Source of the DNA: Gordonia sp. OPL2
Lineage (GTDB): Bacteria > Actinomycetota > Actinomycetes > Mycobacteriales > Mycobacteriaceae
Reading direction: 5' to 3'
DNA: 64,000 nt
Assembly (NCBI RefSeq): GCF_003797825.1
Contig: NZ_RKME01000007.1
Coordinates: forward strand, 1 to 64,000
The notes under the pieces were generated by a model. It had not been told where the DNA came from. It saw only the letters and a list, made by a program, of their open reading frames with translations, and ran no database searches. Shown piece by piece: positions 55,636 to 64,000 of this stretch. The translations under genes and the position numbers were made by a program. Each line of letters begins with the position of its first letter. The first letter of the stretch is position 1.

Positions 55636-57879
55636 TCAGCGCGTCGAGACCGCCGTCTGACGACGTCCATCCGCGTCGGCGGCGGGATCGAGCAGGGCGA
55701 CCTCGATCGGGACACCGGTCATGTTGGCCATGCCGGCCAGTCGTTCCAGATCCTCCGGATCCGACGAGATGAGTGCGTTCACGTTGGCGCCGCCGCTGCC
55801 GAGTTCCGTGGCCGCGGCGGCGTTCGCGCGTGTCCACCCGCCGGAGCCGTTGTGACCCCAGCCGTGCGGGACTGCGACGACCCCGCGTTTGATGTCGTCG
55901 GTGAGCGACACAGGTAGCTCGATGTGACCGTGCGCCGAGGTCACCCTGATCAGATCTCCTTCGGCGACCCCGCGTTCCTGGGCGTCGTCGGGATGCATGC
56001 GAGCACAGTGCCGCCGGCCGCCACGCAGGAGCATGGGCGCATTGTGCTGCCAGCTGTTTTCCGATCTTATCTCGCGCATGCCGATGAGCCGCAACGGAAG
56101 TCGTGGATCGTCGTCGACGGCGAGGCGGTCGAGTTCGGCGAGGATTTCGGGTGCGTCCAGGCGCACCTTGCGGTCGCGGAAGGTGACCGTGTCGCGCAGG
56201 CGGCCGGCCTCGAGTCCGTCGGCGATGACCACGCCGTGCGGATTGTCCTGCACCAGTTTTCGGTAGGACAGTCCACCGCGGCGTAGGCCGAAGCGATCAC
56301 CGCCGGAGCCCATCCGGAGCACCAGATCCGACAGTTGACGCGGCCCCCACATCCGGCCGACCCTGGCCCCGGCGGAGTTCATCAGGTGCAGCGCACCCAC
56401 CAGCGGCGAGCGTCGCGACAGCGCCGCGATCAAGTCGTTGATGACCGTCCACTCCTCGCGCGCCTCGCCGCGCGGGCTGATGACGGGATCTGTCGCCTGC
56501 TTGAACGGTGTCGTGAACAGGGCCTGGAAGGGCAACAGGAAGTCCCCACGCTCGTACATCGTCGTGGCAGGCAGGATGTAGTCGGCGTGTGCGTTGGTCT
56601 CGTTCCGGTAGATGTCCAGCGACACCATCAGGTCGAGATCATCCAACGCAGAACTCAATTCCGCCCCGTTGGGTACCGACAACACCGGATTTCCCGCGCT
56701 GACGAACAGAGCGCGCAGCTGTCCGTCACCCGCGGTGGTGATCTCCTTGGCCATGACCGAAGCCGGGGCGGTCCCGAGAACCTGCGGCAGATTCCCGACC
56801 CTGCTCCGCCGACCGGACCACGTGAATCCCGAGAGCCGCTGCAGTGCAGACACTCCCAGTCGCTGTCCCGGGATCCCGAGATCGCCGAACATCGAACCGC
56901 CGACGACGTCGAGATTGCCCGCGACCAGATTCACCATGTCCAGCAGTGCCGTCGTCAGGGTTCCCGTGCGCCCCAGACACGTTCCGACTCTCCCGTAGAC
57001 CGCCGCCCGTTCGGTCCGGACCAGCGACCTCGCGAGTTCACGCACCACCTCGGCGGGGACGTCCGTGCGTGACTGCGTCGTCTCGGGCGAGTAGCCGGCG
57101 ACGACGCGTTCGATCGTGTCCACCCCCGACGCCTGCCGGCGCAGCCGCTTCTCGTCCACGAGTCGTTCGTCGAACATCACGTGCAGCAGCGACAACAGGA
57201 AGAGTGCGTCCGTGTCGGGCACGATCGGCAACCACTCGTGCTCACGCGCGGTCTCGGTGCGCCGCGGGTCGACGACGAGCACACGGCCTCCGCGTGCAGT
57301 GATCGCGTTGAGCCCCTCCCGGATTCGCGGTGAACTCATCACACTTCCGTGCGAGACCACGGGATTCGCCCCGATGACGACGAGGAGGTCGGTCCGGTTG
57401 ACGTCGGGCACGGGAGCCGCAACCGGATTCCCGTAGAGGAAGTGGCTCGCGACGAAACGATTGTTCACGTCCTGCGAACCGGCCGAGTACACGTGCGGGG
57501 AGCCCAGCAGCGCCATGAACGCCGCCGCCCAGATCGTGTGGCCCGTCGAGAACGTCGCCGGATTGCCGAAGTACCAACCGATCCCCGAACTCCCGTGGCG
57601 GCGATGGACGCCGCGCAGCCGTTCACCGATGTCGGCCAGCGCGGTGTCCCACGACACCTGCTCGAACTCGCCGTCAGCGGTGCGGCGCAACGGATGCAGC
57701 ACGCGATCAGGGTCGTTGACGATCTCGGTGAACGCGATGCCCTTGGGGCAGGCGAATCCCTTCGACAACGGATGATCCCGATCCGGTCGCAGAGCGACGA
57801 GTTCGTCGTCCTCGACCGTCGCGATCAGACCGCACAACGGTTCGCAGATCCGGCAATAGGTGACCTTGTCCTCCCGCAT
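55636..57879 (-). CDS. Molybdopterin (bis-MGD) oxidoreductase, Fe4S4-containing (Rv0197-like)
   Basis: DMSO-reductase superfamily enzyme, 747 aa from ATG 57879. The N-terminal cluster CRICEPLCGLI...GFACPKG gives the C-x2-C-x3-C-x26-C pattern for Fe4S4. Molybdopterin contacts include VVIGANPVVSHGS, GGRVLVVDPRRTETA, SAGNPVLSVPNG and the C-terminal VPHGWGHNGSGGW. No Tat signal is seen, so it is cytoplasmic. Its substrate is unknown; formate-dehydrogenase-like relatives exist in actinobacteria (Rv0197). The TetR gene 113 bp upstream on the same strand mirrors Rv0196-Rv0197. Confidence 0.92.
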   Translation of the reverse strand: MREDKVTYCRICEPLCGLIATVEDDELVALRPDRDHPLSKGFACPKGIAFTEIVNDPDRVLHPLRRTADGEFEQVSWDTALADIGERLRGVHRRHGSSGIGWYFGNPATFSTGHTIWAAAFMALLGSPHVYSAGSQDVNNRFVASHFLYGNPVAAPVPDVNRTDLLVVIGANPVVSHGSVMSSPRIREGLNAITARGGRVLVVDPRRTETAREHEWLPIVPDTDALFLLSLLHVMFDERLVDEKRLRRQASGVDTIERVVAGYSPETTQSRTDVPAEVVRELARSLVRTERAAVYGRVGTCLGRTGTLTTALLDMVNLVAGNLDVVGGSMFGDLGIPGQRLGVSALQRLSGFTWSGRRSRVGNLPQVLGTAPASVMAKEITTAGDGQLRALFVSAGNPVLSVPNGAELSSALDDLDLMVSLDIYRNETNAHADYILPATTMYERGDFLLPFQALFTTPFKQATDPVISPRGEAREEWTVINDLIAALSRRSPLVGALHLMNSAGARVGRMWGPRQLSDLVLRMGSGGDRFGLRRGGLSYRKLVQDNPHGVVIADGLEAGRLRDTVTFRDRKVRLDAPEILAELDRLAVDDDPRLPLRLIGMREIRSENSWQHNAPMLLRGGRRHCARMHPDDAQERGVAEGDLIRVTSAHGHIELPVSLTDDIKRGVVAVPHGWGHNGSGGWTRANAAAATELGSGGANVNALISSDPEDLERLAGMANMTGVPIEVALLDPAADADGRRQTAVSTR

Positions 57880-57992
57880 GTGCACTCTCCCTGGGCTGTG
57901 GGGCGGTGGCGTTCAGATCTGACAACGAGTGTTGCACGATCGGCGCGAGGGCGGAAGGGGCCGGCGCTTGGTCGGGAGGCGCGGCGCGCGGC

Positions 57993-58571
57993 CTACGTCG
58001 GGTCGATCTCTTTCCCGAACGCGAGTTGCGCCTGCGCTCGCGCATCCTCGAGCGTCATCGCCCCGCGTTCGACCAGGCCGACGGCACCGATCACGAGCAT
58101 GGTGATCTGGCCGGCCGCGAACACCGGGTCGAGGCGGGCGTCGATCTCGCCGTGTTTCTGTCCTCTCCGGATCGCCTTCACGACGGGTGCGCTCGCGCGG
58201 GCCTCGACCTCGAACATCGCCGGGTCCGTGCGCCGGTACATGAGGATGAACCGGTAGCGCTCTCCGATCGTGATCGCGTCGTCGAGGTAGCCGGTGAGCG
58301 CCGGCACGACCGGGCTGTCCGACGGCAGCGCCCGCCCGAGCGCGGCTGCGGCCTCGACGGCTTCCTCGTGCAGGGCCTTGAGCAGGTGCTCCCGGTTGGT
58401 GAAGTGCCGATACAGCGTCGCGCGATTGACACCGGAGGACTCAGCGATCTGCTGCATCGAGGCGTTCGGCGACTGACCCAGCAGACTGATCGCGCCCGCG
58501 ATGATCGCTGCCCGGTTGCGCTCCACGTCTGCTCGTACTTGCGCGGCGACCGTCACCGGCCTAGCGTACAT
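57993..58571 (-). CDS. TetR-family transcriptional regulator
   Basis: Regulator of 192 aa from ATG 58571. The helix-turn-helix reads PNASMQQIAESSGVNRATLYRHFTNREHLLKAL at about residues 36-68. The C-terminal ligand domain is of the type found in small actinobacterial TetRs. It is divergent from the monooxygenase gene across 280 bp, as EthR is from EthA in M. tuberculosis, and lies upstream of the Mo-oxidoreductase gene on the same strand. It could control both. Confidence 0.9.
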   Translation of the reverse strand: MYARPVTVAAQVRADVERNRAAIIAGAISLLGQSPNASMQQIAESSGVNRATLYRHFTNREHLLKALHEEAVEAAAALGRALPSDSPVVPALTGYLDDAITIGERYRFILMYRRTDPAMFEVEARASAPVVKAIRRGQKHGEIDARLDPVFAAGQITMLVIGAVGLVERGAMTLEDARAQAQLAFGKEIDPT

Positions 58572-58851
58572 GCAACACCGCTGTCGCACTTCGTGGGCGG
58601 AGCGGTGCTGATGTCGGGTCGTTGTCGTGCAGGGGTCGGGGCCGCATGACAGCGCCACAGCAGCACTCGTCAGGGACCGACGAGGACGGATGACCGGGAC
58701 GATCAGATCGCGATCGGGAGGCGCGTGGGATGCCACAAGCCGGATTCTGCGCCCAACCCGACGTCGGAGAACTACGGTTGCCACATCGGATGCGATCACG
58801 AAGGTATTGCCTGCGTGAGTGATTGACGGAACTCGACGAGGAGGTCCCCGG

Positions 58852-60354
58852 ATGAGTGACACCGATTCGACTGTCGAGAGGTCGCCGTCGGACGGCGACG
58901 ACACACTGCATGACGTCATCATCATCGGCGCAGGCTTGTCGGGGATCGACGCCGCGTACCGATTGCGCAGCGAGAACCCGTCGCTGAAGTATCTGATCCT
59001 GGAGCGTCGCGAACGCGTCGGCGGAACGTGGGACCTCTTCCGCTATCCCGGTATTCGGTCGGACAGCGACATCTACACGCTGAGCTTCCCGTTCGAGCCG
59101 TGGCGTCGGCCCGAGGCGCTGGCCTCCGGAGCCAGCATCCGCGAGTACGTCGAGACGACCGCTGCGAAGCACGGCATCGACGACCACATCCGATTCGGCC
59201 ATCATGTGCAGACCGCGAACTGGGATTCCGGGACGGACACCTGGACCATCACCTCGAGGATGGGTGGCAACGAGCAGACGTTGCGGTGTCGATTCGTGTA
59301 CTTCGCGACCGGATACTACGACTACGACGAGCCGTACACCCCGCACTTCCCCGGTCTCGACGACTTCGAGGGACGCGTCGTGCACCCACAACACTGGCCC
59401 GACGACCTCGACCACGCCGGCAAACAGGTCGTGGTGATCGGCAGCGGCGCCACCTCGGTCAGCCTGATCCCGTCCCTCGCCAAGACGGCCGGTCACGTCG
59501 TCATGTTGCAGCGCTCGCCGAGCTACATCGCGTCGATGTCGCAGGAGCAGAAGATCAATCCGTGGATTCGGAAGCTGCTGCCGCCGCGCGCCGCGCACCA
59601 GGTCATCCGCACGCGCTACGCCGCGCAGACCGCGGCGATGGTGCACGGGTTGCATCGCTTCCCGAAGGTCGGCCGCAAGCTGCTCACCGCGGGGGTCCGC
59701 AAGGAACTGCCCGAGGGTTATCCCGTCGACGTGCACTTCAACCCGGCGTATGACCCGTGGGACCAGCGCATGTGCATGGTGCCCGACGGCGATCTCTTCG
59801 CCGACATCACCAACGGCACCGTCGAGATGGTCACCGACCACATCGACCGGATCGACGCCACCGGCATCACGTTGACATCCGGTCGCCATCTCGACGCCGA
59901 CCTCATCGTGACCGCCACCGGGCTCCAATTGCAGGCATTCGGCGGCATCCGGATCCGCGTCGACGACGCGGAGATCAAGCCGCACGATCGGTTCGTGTTC
60001 AAGAGCCACCTTCTCGAGGATGTCCCCAATCTCGCCTGGTCGGTGGGCTACACCAACGCGTCCTGGACCCTGCGCGCCGACATGACCGCACGTGCCGTCG
60101 CGAAGTTGTTGCGCTACATGCGCTCTCACGGATACACGCACGCGTATCCACATCTCGGCGCGCAATCCATGACGGCACAGCCCCTCTGGGACCTCAAAGC
60201 CGGATATGTGGAGCGTGCGCCGGAGGCGCTGCCGAAGTCGGGGACCCACGGCCACTGGCGGGTGCGGCACAACTACTACCGCGACGCCATCGACCACCGG
60301 TTCGACGACATCGAGGACTCGATGGTCTTCGGGCGGGCGCCGACACGCGTCTGA
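58852..60354 (+). CDS. Flavin-containing (Baeyer-Villiger type) monooxygenase, EthA-like
   Basis: NADPH/FAD monooxygenase, 500 aa, with ATG 58852 after GAGGAGG. The FAD fold is VIIIGAGLSGIDAAYRL, the NADPH fold VVVIGSGATSVSLIPSL, and the Baeyer-Villiger/FMO fingerprint F-x-G-x3-H-x3-W-P appears as FEGRVVHPQHWP. YPGIRSDSDIYTLSFPFEPW is typical of EthA and MymA-type enzymes, which oxidise ketones and thioamides. Natural substrate unknown. The divergent TetR gene is the likely regulator. It ends directly against the convergent sulfite-oxidase-fold gene. Confidence 0.93.
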   Translation: MSDTDSTVERSPSDGDDTLHDVIIIGAGLSGIDAAYRLRSENPSLKYLILERRERVGGTWDLFRYPGIRSDSDIYTLSFPFEPWRRPEALASGASIREYVETTAAKHGIDDHIRFGHHVQTANWDSGTDTWTITSRMGGNEQTLRCRFVYFATGYYDYDEPYTPHFPGLDDFEGRVVHPQHWPDDLDHAGKQVVVIGSGATSVSLIPSLAKTAGHVVMLQRSPSYIASMSQEQKINPWIRKLLPPRAAHQVIRTRYAAQTAAMVHGLHRFPKVGRKLLTAGVRKELPEGYPVDVHFNPAYDPWDQRMCMVPDGDLFADITNGTVEMVTDHIDRIDATGITLTSGRHLDADLIVTATGLQLQAFGGIRIRVDDAEIKPHDRFVFKSHLLEDVPNLAWSVGYTNASWTLRADMTARAVAKLLRYMRSHGYTHAYPHLGAQSMTAQPLWDLKAGYVERAPEALPKSGTHGHWRVRHNYYRDAIDHRFDDIEDSMVFGRAPTRV

Positions 60355-61884
60355 TCAGCCCTCGATCCGGAACACCCGGCTGTGCCATCCGGTGGCGCCG
60401 TCGGGAATCGGCGCGACGCGCTGTTCGGGCTGGGTTCGTCCCGCCGCATCGGTCGCGCGGCAGTACACCGTGTGCTGGCCCGGTGTGGCATCCCAGTCGA
60501 AGACCCACTGCCGCCACGTGTCGATCGAGTACTGCGGGGCGAGGTCGGCCGGCTGCCAGGGTCCGTCGTCGACACGGACCTCGACGGCGCTGATCCCACG
60601 ATGCTGCGCCCACGCGGTCCCGGCGACCACCACCCGTCCGGCCGGTTGCCTCGACAGCGGTGCGGGACGATCGATCCGTGAGGCTGTCTTGATCGGCGCT
60701 CGCACGCCCCAACCACGGTCGGTCCAATAGGCCCGGGCGCGATCGAACCGGGTGATCTCCCAGTCGACAACCCACTTGCACGCCGAGACGAAACCGTAGA
60801 GACCGGGCACGACCTGCCGGACCGGATATCCGTGTTCGAGTGGCAGCGGTTCGCCGTTCATCCCGATGGCCAGGAGGGCGTCGCGGCCGTCGGTGATGTC
60901 GGCCAGCGGGGTGCCCGACGTCCAGCCGTCGACACTCGTGGACAACAGCATGTCCGCATCTGTCCGGACCCCGGCCTGCGTCAGGATGTCTCTCATCGGC
61001 ACGCCGAGCCACCGTGCGTTCCCGGCGAGATCACCACCGACTTCGTTGGAGACGCAGGTCAGGGTGATGATCCGTTCGATGGCGGGCATCGCGGTCAGGT
61101 CGTCCCAGGTGAGGGTGATCTCTCGGTCGACCATGCCGTGGATCCGCAGTCGCCAGTCGGCGGTGCTCAGCCGCGGCACCTGCAGTGCCGTGTCGATGCG
61201 ATAGAACGTGGCGTTGTCGGAGAAGAACGGGGTCACCCCGTCCACGTCGACGTCGACACCGGCGGGCACCGGCGCCGCCGTGGACGTCGGTCTCGGCAGC
61301 GTGAGTCGTAGACGTTCGGCCATGATGTCACCGGCGCGTCCGGCCTGCCGGGCCACCACCGCTGACAGTGCCGCGACCGCCGTGAGCACACCGACGGCCC
61401 CGATGAACTGGCGGCGGCTCCAACCGCCGTCAGTTCCTTCCTCTCGGGGTGCGGCGCCGCGGCAGAGCACGACGAGCGCGACGCCGGAGACGACCCCGGC
61501 CACCAGAGGTGGGATCACGAATGCGGGTTCCATCGTCGGCCGGGTCACGGCCGCGACAACACCGAAAGCTGCGAACACCGCGACGACGGCCAGCCCCCAC
61601 GGCGGTCGCCACGACTGCAGCAGGCCCGCCACCACGGCGAGGACGACAAGCACGGCCCCCACCCCGACCATCAGCGCGGTCTTGTCGGCGGTACCGAAGG
61701 TGTCGATGGCGAACTCTCGCGCGGGTGCGGGGGCGTGGTCCACCAAGAACGCGGCCACGGCCTGATACGGCGAGGCATATCCGGAGATGGGGAGGGCGAC
61801 GAGCTCTCCCACCGCGACGCCGGCGAGGACAGACACCAGACCCGCTACACCGGCACGGAGGCATGTCTCGACCCGGGTACCCAT
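60355..61884 (-). CDS. Membrane-anchored molybdopterin oxidoreductase, sulfite-oxidase fold
   Basis: Protein of 509 aa from ATG 61884 with AAAGGAGG upstream. Residues 1-150 hold four or five hydrophobic helices; a twin-Arg-like RRQF motif (about 145-175, WSRRQFIGAVGVLTAVAALSAVVA) then marks export of the following domain. The oxidoreductase domain (about 225-410) carries the Mo-cofactor Cys in ITLTCVSNEVGGDL, with RWLGVPMRDIL and HGYPVRQVVPGLYGFVSACKWV; a C-terminal Ig-like dimerisation domain follows. A SigK-type promoter lies upstream, and it is divergent from the fasciclin lipoprotein. Oxidation or reduction of sulfoxides or sulfite outside the membrane is plausible. Confidence 0.92.
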   Translation of the reverse strand: MGTRVETCLRAGVAGLVSVLAGVAVGELVALPISGYASPYQAVAAFLVDHAPAPAREFAIDTFGTADKTALMVGVGAVLVVLAVVAGLLQSWRPPWGLAVVAVFAAFGVVAAVTRPTMEPAFVIPPLVAGVVSGVALVVLCRGAAPREEGTDGGWSRRQFIGAVGVLTAVAALSAVVARQAGRAGDIMAERLRLTLPRPTSTAAPVPAGVDVDVDGVTPFFSDNATFYRIDTALQVPRLSTADWRLRIHGMVDREITLTWDDLTAMPAIERIITLTCVSNEVGGDLAGNARWLGVPMRDILTQAGVRTDADMLLSTSVDGWTSGTPLADITDGRDALLAIGMNGEPLPLEHGYPVRQVVPGLYGFVSACKWVVDWEITRFDRARAYWTDRGWGVRAPIKTASRIDRPAPLSRQPAGRVVVAGTAWAQHRGISAVEVRVDDGPWQPADLAPQYSIDTWRQWVFDWDATPGQHTVYCRATDAAGRTQPEQRVAPIPDGATGWHSRVFRIEG

Positions 61885-61950
61885 GACAGCCTCCTTTCTC
61901 CGCGGTGGCCTTGTCCACGGTGTCGGTGGCCTCTGCGGTCTCACTCTCCT

Positions 61951-61977
61951 ATTCGCACCGCGTCGGTGTGCGGATGG
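61951..61977 (-). promoter_or_regulatory. SigK-type promoter of sulfite-oxidase-fold gene
   Basis: On the minus strand: CCATCC (61977-61972), 15 bp, GCGAAT (61956-61951). This is one base from CCGAAT and has the same spacing as the two other sites at 39949 and 62047. The -10 box ends 67 bp before the ATG at 61884. Confidence 0.65.
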
Positions 61978-62046
61978 GTCGTACGCGAAGTCACTACGTC
62001 CGAGCCCGTTGTCGCGACCGTGAAACAGACTCGACCACAACTCGAC

Positions 62047-62073
62047 CCATCCGCGGGGTGATGCACACCGAAT
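62047..62073 (+). promoter_or_regulatory. SigK-type promoter of fasciclin lipoprotein gene
   Basis: CCATCC at 62047-62052 and CCGAAT at 62068-62073 with a 15-bp spacer match both hexamers of the mycobacterial SigK consensus. In M. tuberculosis, SigK drives mpt70 and mpt83, which encode fasciclin proteins, so the same link seems kept here. The -10 ends 50 bp before the ATG at 62124. Confidence 0.75.
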
Positions 62074-62123
62074 GACTCAGTGACCCGCCACGCGGCGGGC
62101 GTCAACCACAGATTGGATCGATC

Positions 62124-62801
62124 ATGGCTCTCAAGCGAACTCATCGCGTCCTGACATTGGCGTCGGGGGTCGCCCTGACCATCGGTCTGGTGGCCGGCTG
62201 TTCCTCGGACGACAGTTCCGACTCCGCCTCCAGCGCAACGAGCATGGCCCCGATGAGCGGCATGCAGAGCAGCATGGAGTCCGGAAGCGCCTCTGCCTCA
62301 CCGGCTTCAGGTCTTGTCGGACCCGGCTGCGCGGCATACGCGGAAGCGAATCCGACCGGACCGGCATCGGTCGATGGAATGGCGATGGCGCCCGTGGCCA
62401 CCGCAGCTGCGGCCAACCCGATGCTCAAGACCCTGACGCAGGCCGTGTCCGGACAGCTGAATCCCGAAGTGAACCTTGTGGATACGCTGAACAACGGTGA
62501 GTACACGGTGTTCGCGCCGACCGACGACGCCTTCGCGAAGCTTCCTGCGGAAACCGTCGACAAGCTGAAGACCGACAAGGATCTTCTCACGAATATCCTC
62601 ACCTACCATGTTGTTTCGGGTCAGATCGCCCCGGATGCCATTGCGGGTGAGCACAAGACGCTCGAAGGCCAGAACGTGAACGTGACCGGCTCCGGCGACA
62701 ACCTGAAGGCCAACGAGTCCGGCGTCGTGTGCGGCGGCGTGAAGACCGCCAACGCCACCGTCTACCTCATCGACACGGTGATGATGCCGCCGGCGATGTG
62801 A
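62124..62801 (+). CDS. Fasciclin-domain (FAS1) lipoprotein, MPT83-like
   Basis: Cell-surface lipoprotein, 225 aa. Signal peptide with lipobox LVAGC (Cys26) and a Ser/Met-rich linker (30-60), then a FAS1 domain at about 95-225: [52 protein letters not shown] and the C-terminal [14 protein letters not shown]. It resembles mycobacterial MPT83/MPB70, which are SigK-regulated. It sits divergent from the sulfite-oxidase-fold gene and has its own SigK-type promoter. FAS1 domains mediate adhesion or matrix interaction; the ligand is unknown. Confidence 0.94.
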   Translation: MALKRTHRVLTLASGVALTIGLVAGCSSDDSSDSASSATSMAPMSGMQSSMESGSASASPASGLVGPGCAAYAEANPTGPASVDGMAMAPVATAAAANPMLKTLTQAVSGQLNPEVNLVDTLNNGEYTVFAPTDDAFAKLPAETVDKLKTDKDLLTNILTYHVVSGQIAPDAIAGEHKTLEGQNVNVTGSGDNLKANESGVVCGGVKTANATVYLIDTVMMPPAM

Positions 62802-62920
62802 CCTGACCTGCGATTGATCGGGGCTGCGCGTCGGACGACCTCCGGCGCGCGGCCTCGTGCTCGTCTCCGATTCTGTCGGACCGTCGCCGTACGGTGTCGT
62901 CAGACCTAGCAGGAGTCACC

Positions 62921-63076
62921 GGTGCCACCACCGCTCGTCGAGTAGCACCGAGGCCCCGGGCGAGGTGCCACCACCGCTGGTCGAGTAGCACCGAGCCCCC
63001 GGCCGAGGTGCCACCACCGCTGGTCGAGTAGCACCGAGCCCCTGGGCGAGGTGCGTATCGAGACCACCGCCGCTGA
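62921..63076. repeat. 43-bp tandem repeat, three copies plus partial
   Basis: Units begin exactly at 62921, 62964 and 63007 (GGTGCCACCACCGCT, then GGTCGAGTAGCACCGAG) with only a few substitutions, and a fourth truncated unit begins at 63050. It lies in the 286-bp spacer after the fasciclin gene. The GGTCGAG core also appears in the 17-bp repeat near 1.96 kb. Confidence 0.9.
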
Positions 63077-63087
63077 AAGGAGCCGCC

Positions 63088-64000
63088 ATGACCGACCCGC
63101 CCGACAACACGCGGCTCCGACGCGGTACCAACTTCGACGACCACATCGACACCGCTTGGCGTTCTTACCGGATCGCGCTGGGCGACGCCCTCGCCGGGCT
63201 CGCCGACGACGACACCACGCTGCCCATCGCGCGAGTCGGCGACAGCACGCCCCTGCTCACGGCGACACTCACCGGCGCTCACCGGATCCGTATTCGCGCC
63301 GGCGACTCGGCTCTCCCCGACGACCACGACACTCAGACGGCCGCCGTCGAACTGCTGTGTTCAGAGGGGTGGCGCACCCTTCGCGACGGCACGGTGATCA
63401 TCGAAGCCGGACGACGTCACGCCGACCATCTGGCAGAGCGTGTGGTCGCTGCTCTTCGCAATGTCTGGGACGTCGTCGATCCCGCGTTCCTCGGCTCACC
63501 CGACGTCGGCGTGGGCGCCCCACACCATCCACCCGAGCCGACCATCGAGGTCGCCACCGTCCCCACCGGGACCGAAGACCTGCTGCGGCGCACGAGATCT
63601 GCCATCGAGCAGATGACCGGTCTGCTCGTCGAGGTCGATCCCGTGGATCACACGATCGGCCTGCCGACCATCCCGGTCGCGTCGTCGATCCAGGCGTCGG
63701 CGGCAGGGGTCGCGATCGAGTTCTGTGCCGTCCTGACCGCTCCCGTACCCGATTCAGGTTCGGCCGCGCGCTACCTCACGACCAACGCCCGACGGTGGCC
63801 CGGGGTGTCCTTCGCGGTGGAGTCCGGTCGAGTGCACGCACTGCTCCGGGTGGACTGCGCTGTGTTCCATCGAGCGAATGTCCAAGCAGCCCTGGATCAC
63901 TGGTCGGCCTTCCTACGGGACTCCGCTGCCGAGATCGATCGTATGTGCAGCCACACCACGCTTCCGGAGACCGATGGTCTGCGCGATTCGTCGGCGCCTC
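63088..64000 (+). CDS. Hypothetical protein, partial at window end (possible YbjN/T3S-chaperone-like)
   Basis: Open from ATG 63088 (AAAGGAG six bases upstream) to the end of the window, at least 304 residues, with no stop. It begins MTDPPDNTRLRRGTNFDDHI. Two roughly similar regions alternate strands and helices (EGWRTLRDGTVIIEAGRR; ARRWPGVSFAVESGRVHALLRVD), each like the small domain of YbjN or type III secretion chaperones, found in repeated form in actinobacterial proteins. No membrane segment or signal peptide. The family guess is weak. Confidence 0.75.
   Translation, partial: MTDPPDNTRLRRGTNFDDHIDTAWRSYRIALGDALAGLADDDTTLPIARVGDSTPLLTATLTGAHRIRIRAGDSALPDDHDTQTAAVELLCSEGWRTLRDGTVIIEAGRRHADHLAERVVAALRNVWDVVDPAFLGSPDVGVGAPHHPPEPTIEVATVPTGTEDLLRRTRSAIEQMTGLLVEVDPVDHTIGLPTIPVASSIQASAAGVAIEFCAVLTAPVPDSGSAARYLTTNARRWPGVSFAVESGRVHALLRVDCAVFHRANVQAALDHWSAFLRDSAAEIDRMCSHTTLPETDGLRDSSAP

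Overview
The window is a 64-kb piece of a high-GC chromosome from a mycolic-acid actinobacterium, most likely Gordonia or a close relative (inferred). The evidence is: a gene block with the same order as Mycobacterium tuberculosis Rv0449c-Rv0444c (FAD oxidoreductase, DUF1365, UfaA1-type methyltransferase, DUF1295, SigK, RskA); a mycothiol-dependent aldehyde dehydrogenase pair (MscR plus a metallo-hydrolase); an LGFP lipoprotein; an MPT83-like fasciclin lipoprotein; a mycobacterial-type SOS box; and many GTG starts and 4-bp gene overlaps. I see no rRNA, tRNA, CRISPR array, prophage or insertion sequence.

Layout. 0-8.5 kb: a sulfur-related block with a sulfonate/sulfate-ester type ABC importer whose binding lipoprotein carries an extra NosL-like C-terminus, two DUF202 membrane proteins, a SulP transporter, an arylsulfatase and a GntR/UTRA regulator. 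8.7-11.6 kb: a stand-alone GyrB-type topoisomerase subunit whose start overlaps the stop of a formylglycine-generating enzyme, the enzyme that activates sulfatases. 11.7-16.2 kb: HMG-CoA lyase-like enzyme, TetR, GlxA-type AraC regulator, alpha/beta hydrolase and a GNAT protein. 16.3-20.9 kb: a tiny acidic peptide gene, two half-transporters with complementary defects (an asymmetric heterodimeric ABC exporter) and a GNAT acetyltransferase, behind an unusually AT-rich leader. This is the best candidate for an undescribed system. 21-28 kb: DUF429 protein, TrpB2, NhaA-DsbA fusion and phosphoketolase with an unknown partner. 28.3-32.2 kb: citrate-type transporter with its sensor kinase and response regulator. 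32.4-39.9 kb: LGFP lipoprotein, SOS-controlled dinB, methyltransferase, YihY protein, GAF and AraC regulators and small membrane proteins. 39.9-45.7 kb: the ufaA1-sigK-rskA operon. 45.8-55.6 kb: DNA ligase, DoxX behind a possible iron box, MBL/MscR, an unusual kinase-like LuxR regulator, two Rho-N/SAP-like proteins, a GAF-LuxR regulator and an acyl-CoA synthetase. 55.6-64 kb: Mo-bisMGD oxidoreductase, TetR, a Baeyer-Villiger monooxygenase, a membrane sulfite-oxidase-fold protein, the fasciclin lipoprotein and a gene running off the end.

How parts connect. Three sequences matching the mycobacterial SigK promoter (CCATCC, 15 bp, CCGAAT-like) lie in front of the ufaA1-sigK operon and, 22 kb away, in both arms of the divergent sulfite-oxidase-fold/fasciclin pair. 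They predict one local SigK regulon. The sulfatase, SulP transporter, ABC importer and formylglycine enzyme form a plausible organosulfur scavenging set. Intergenic spaces carry several short repeat families, including a CTGAGGAGCGAGC element found at four loci and a 43-bp triple tandem repeat.
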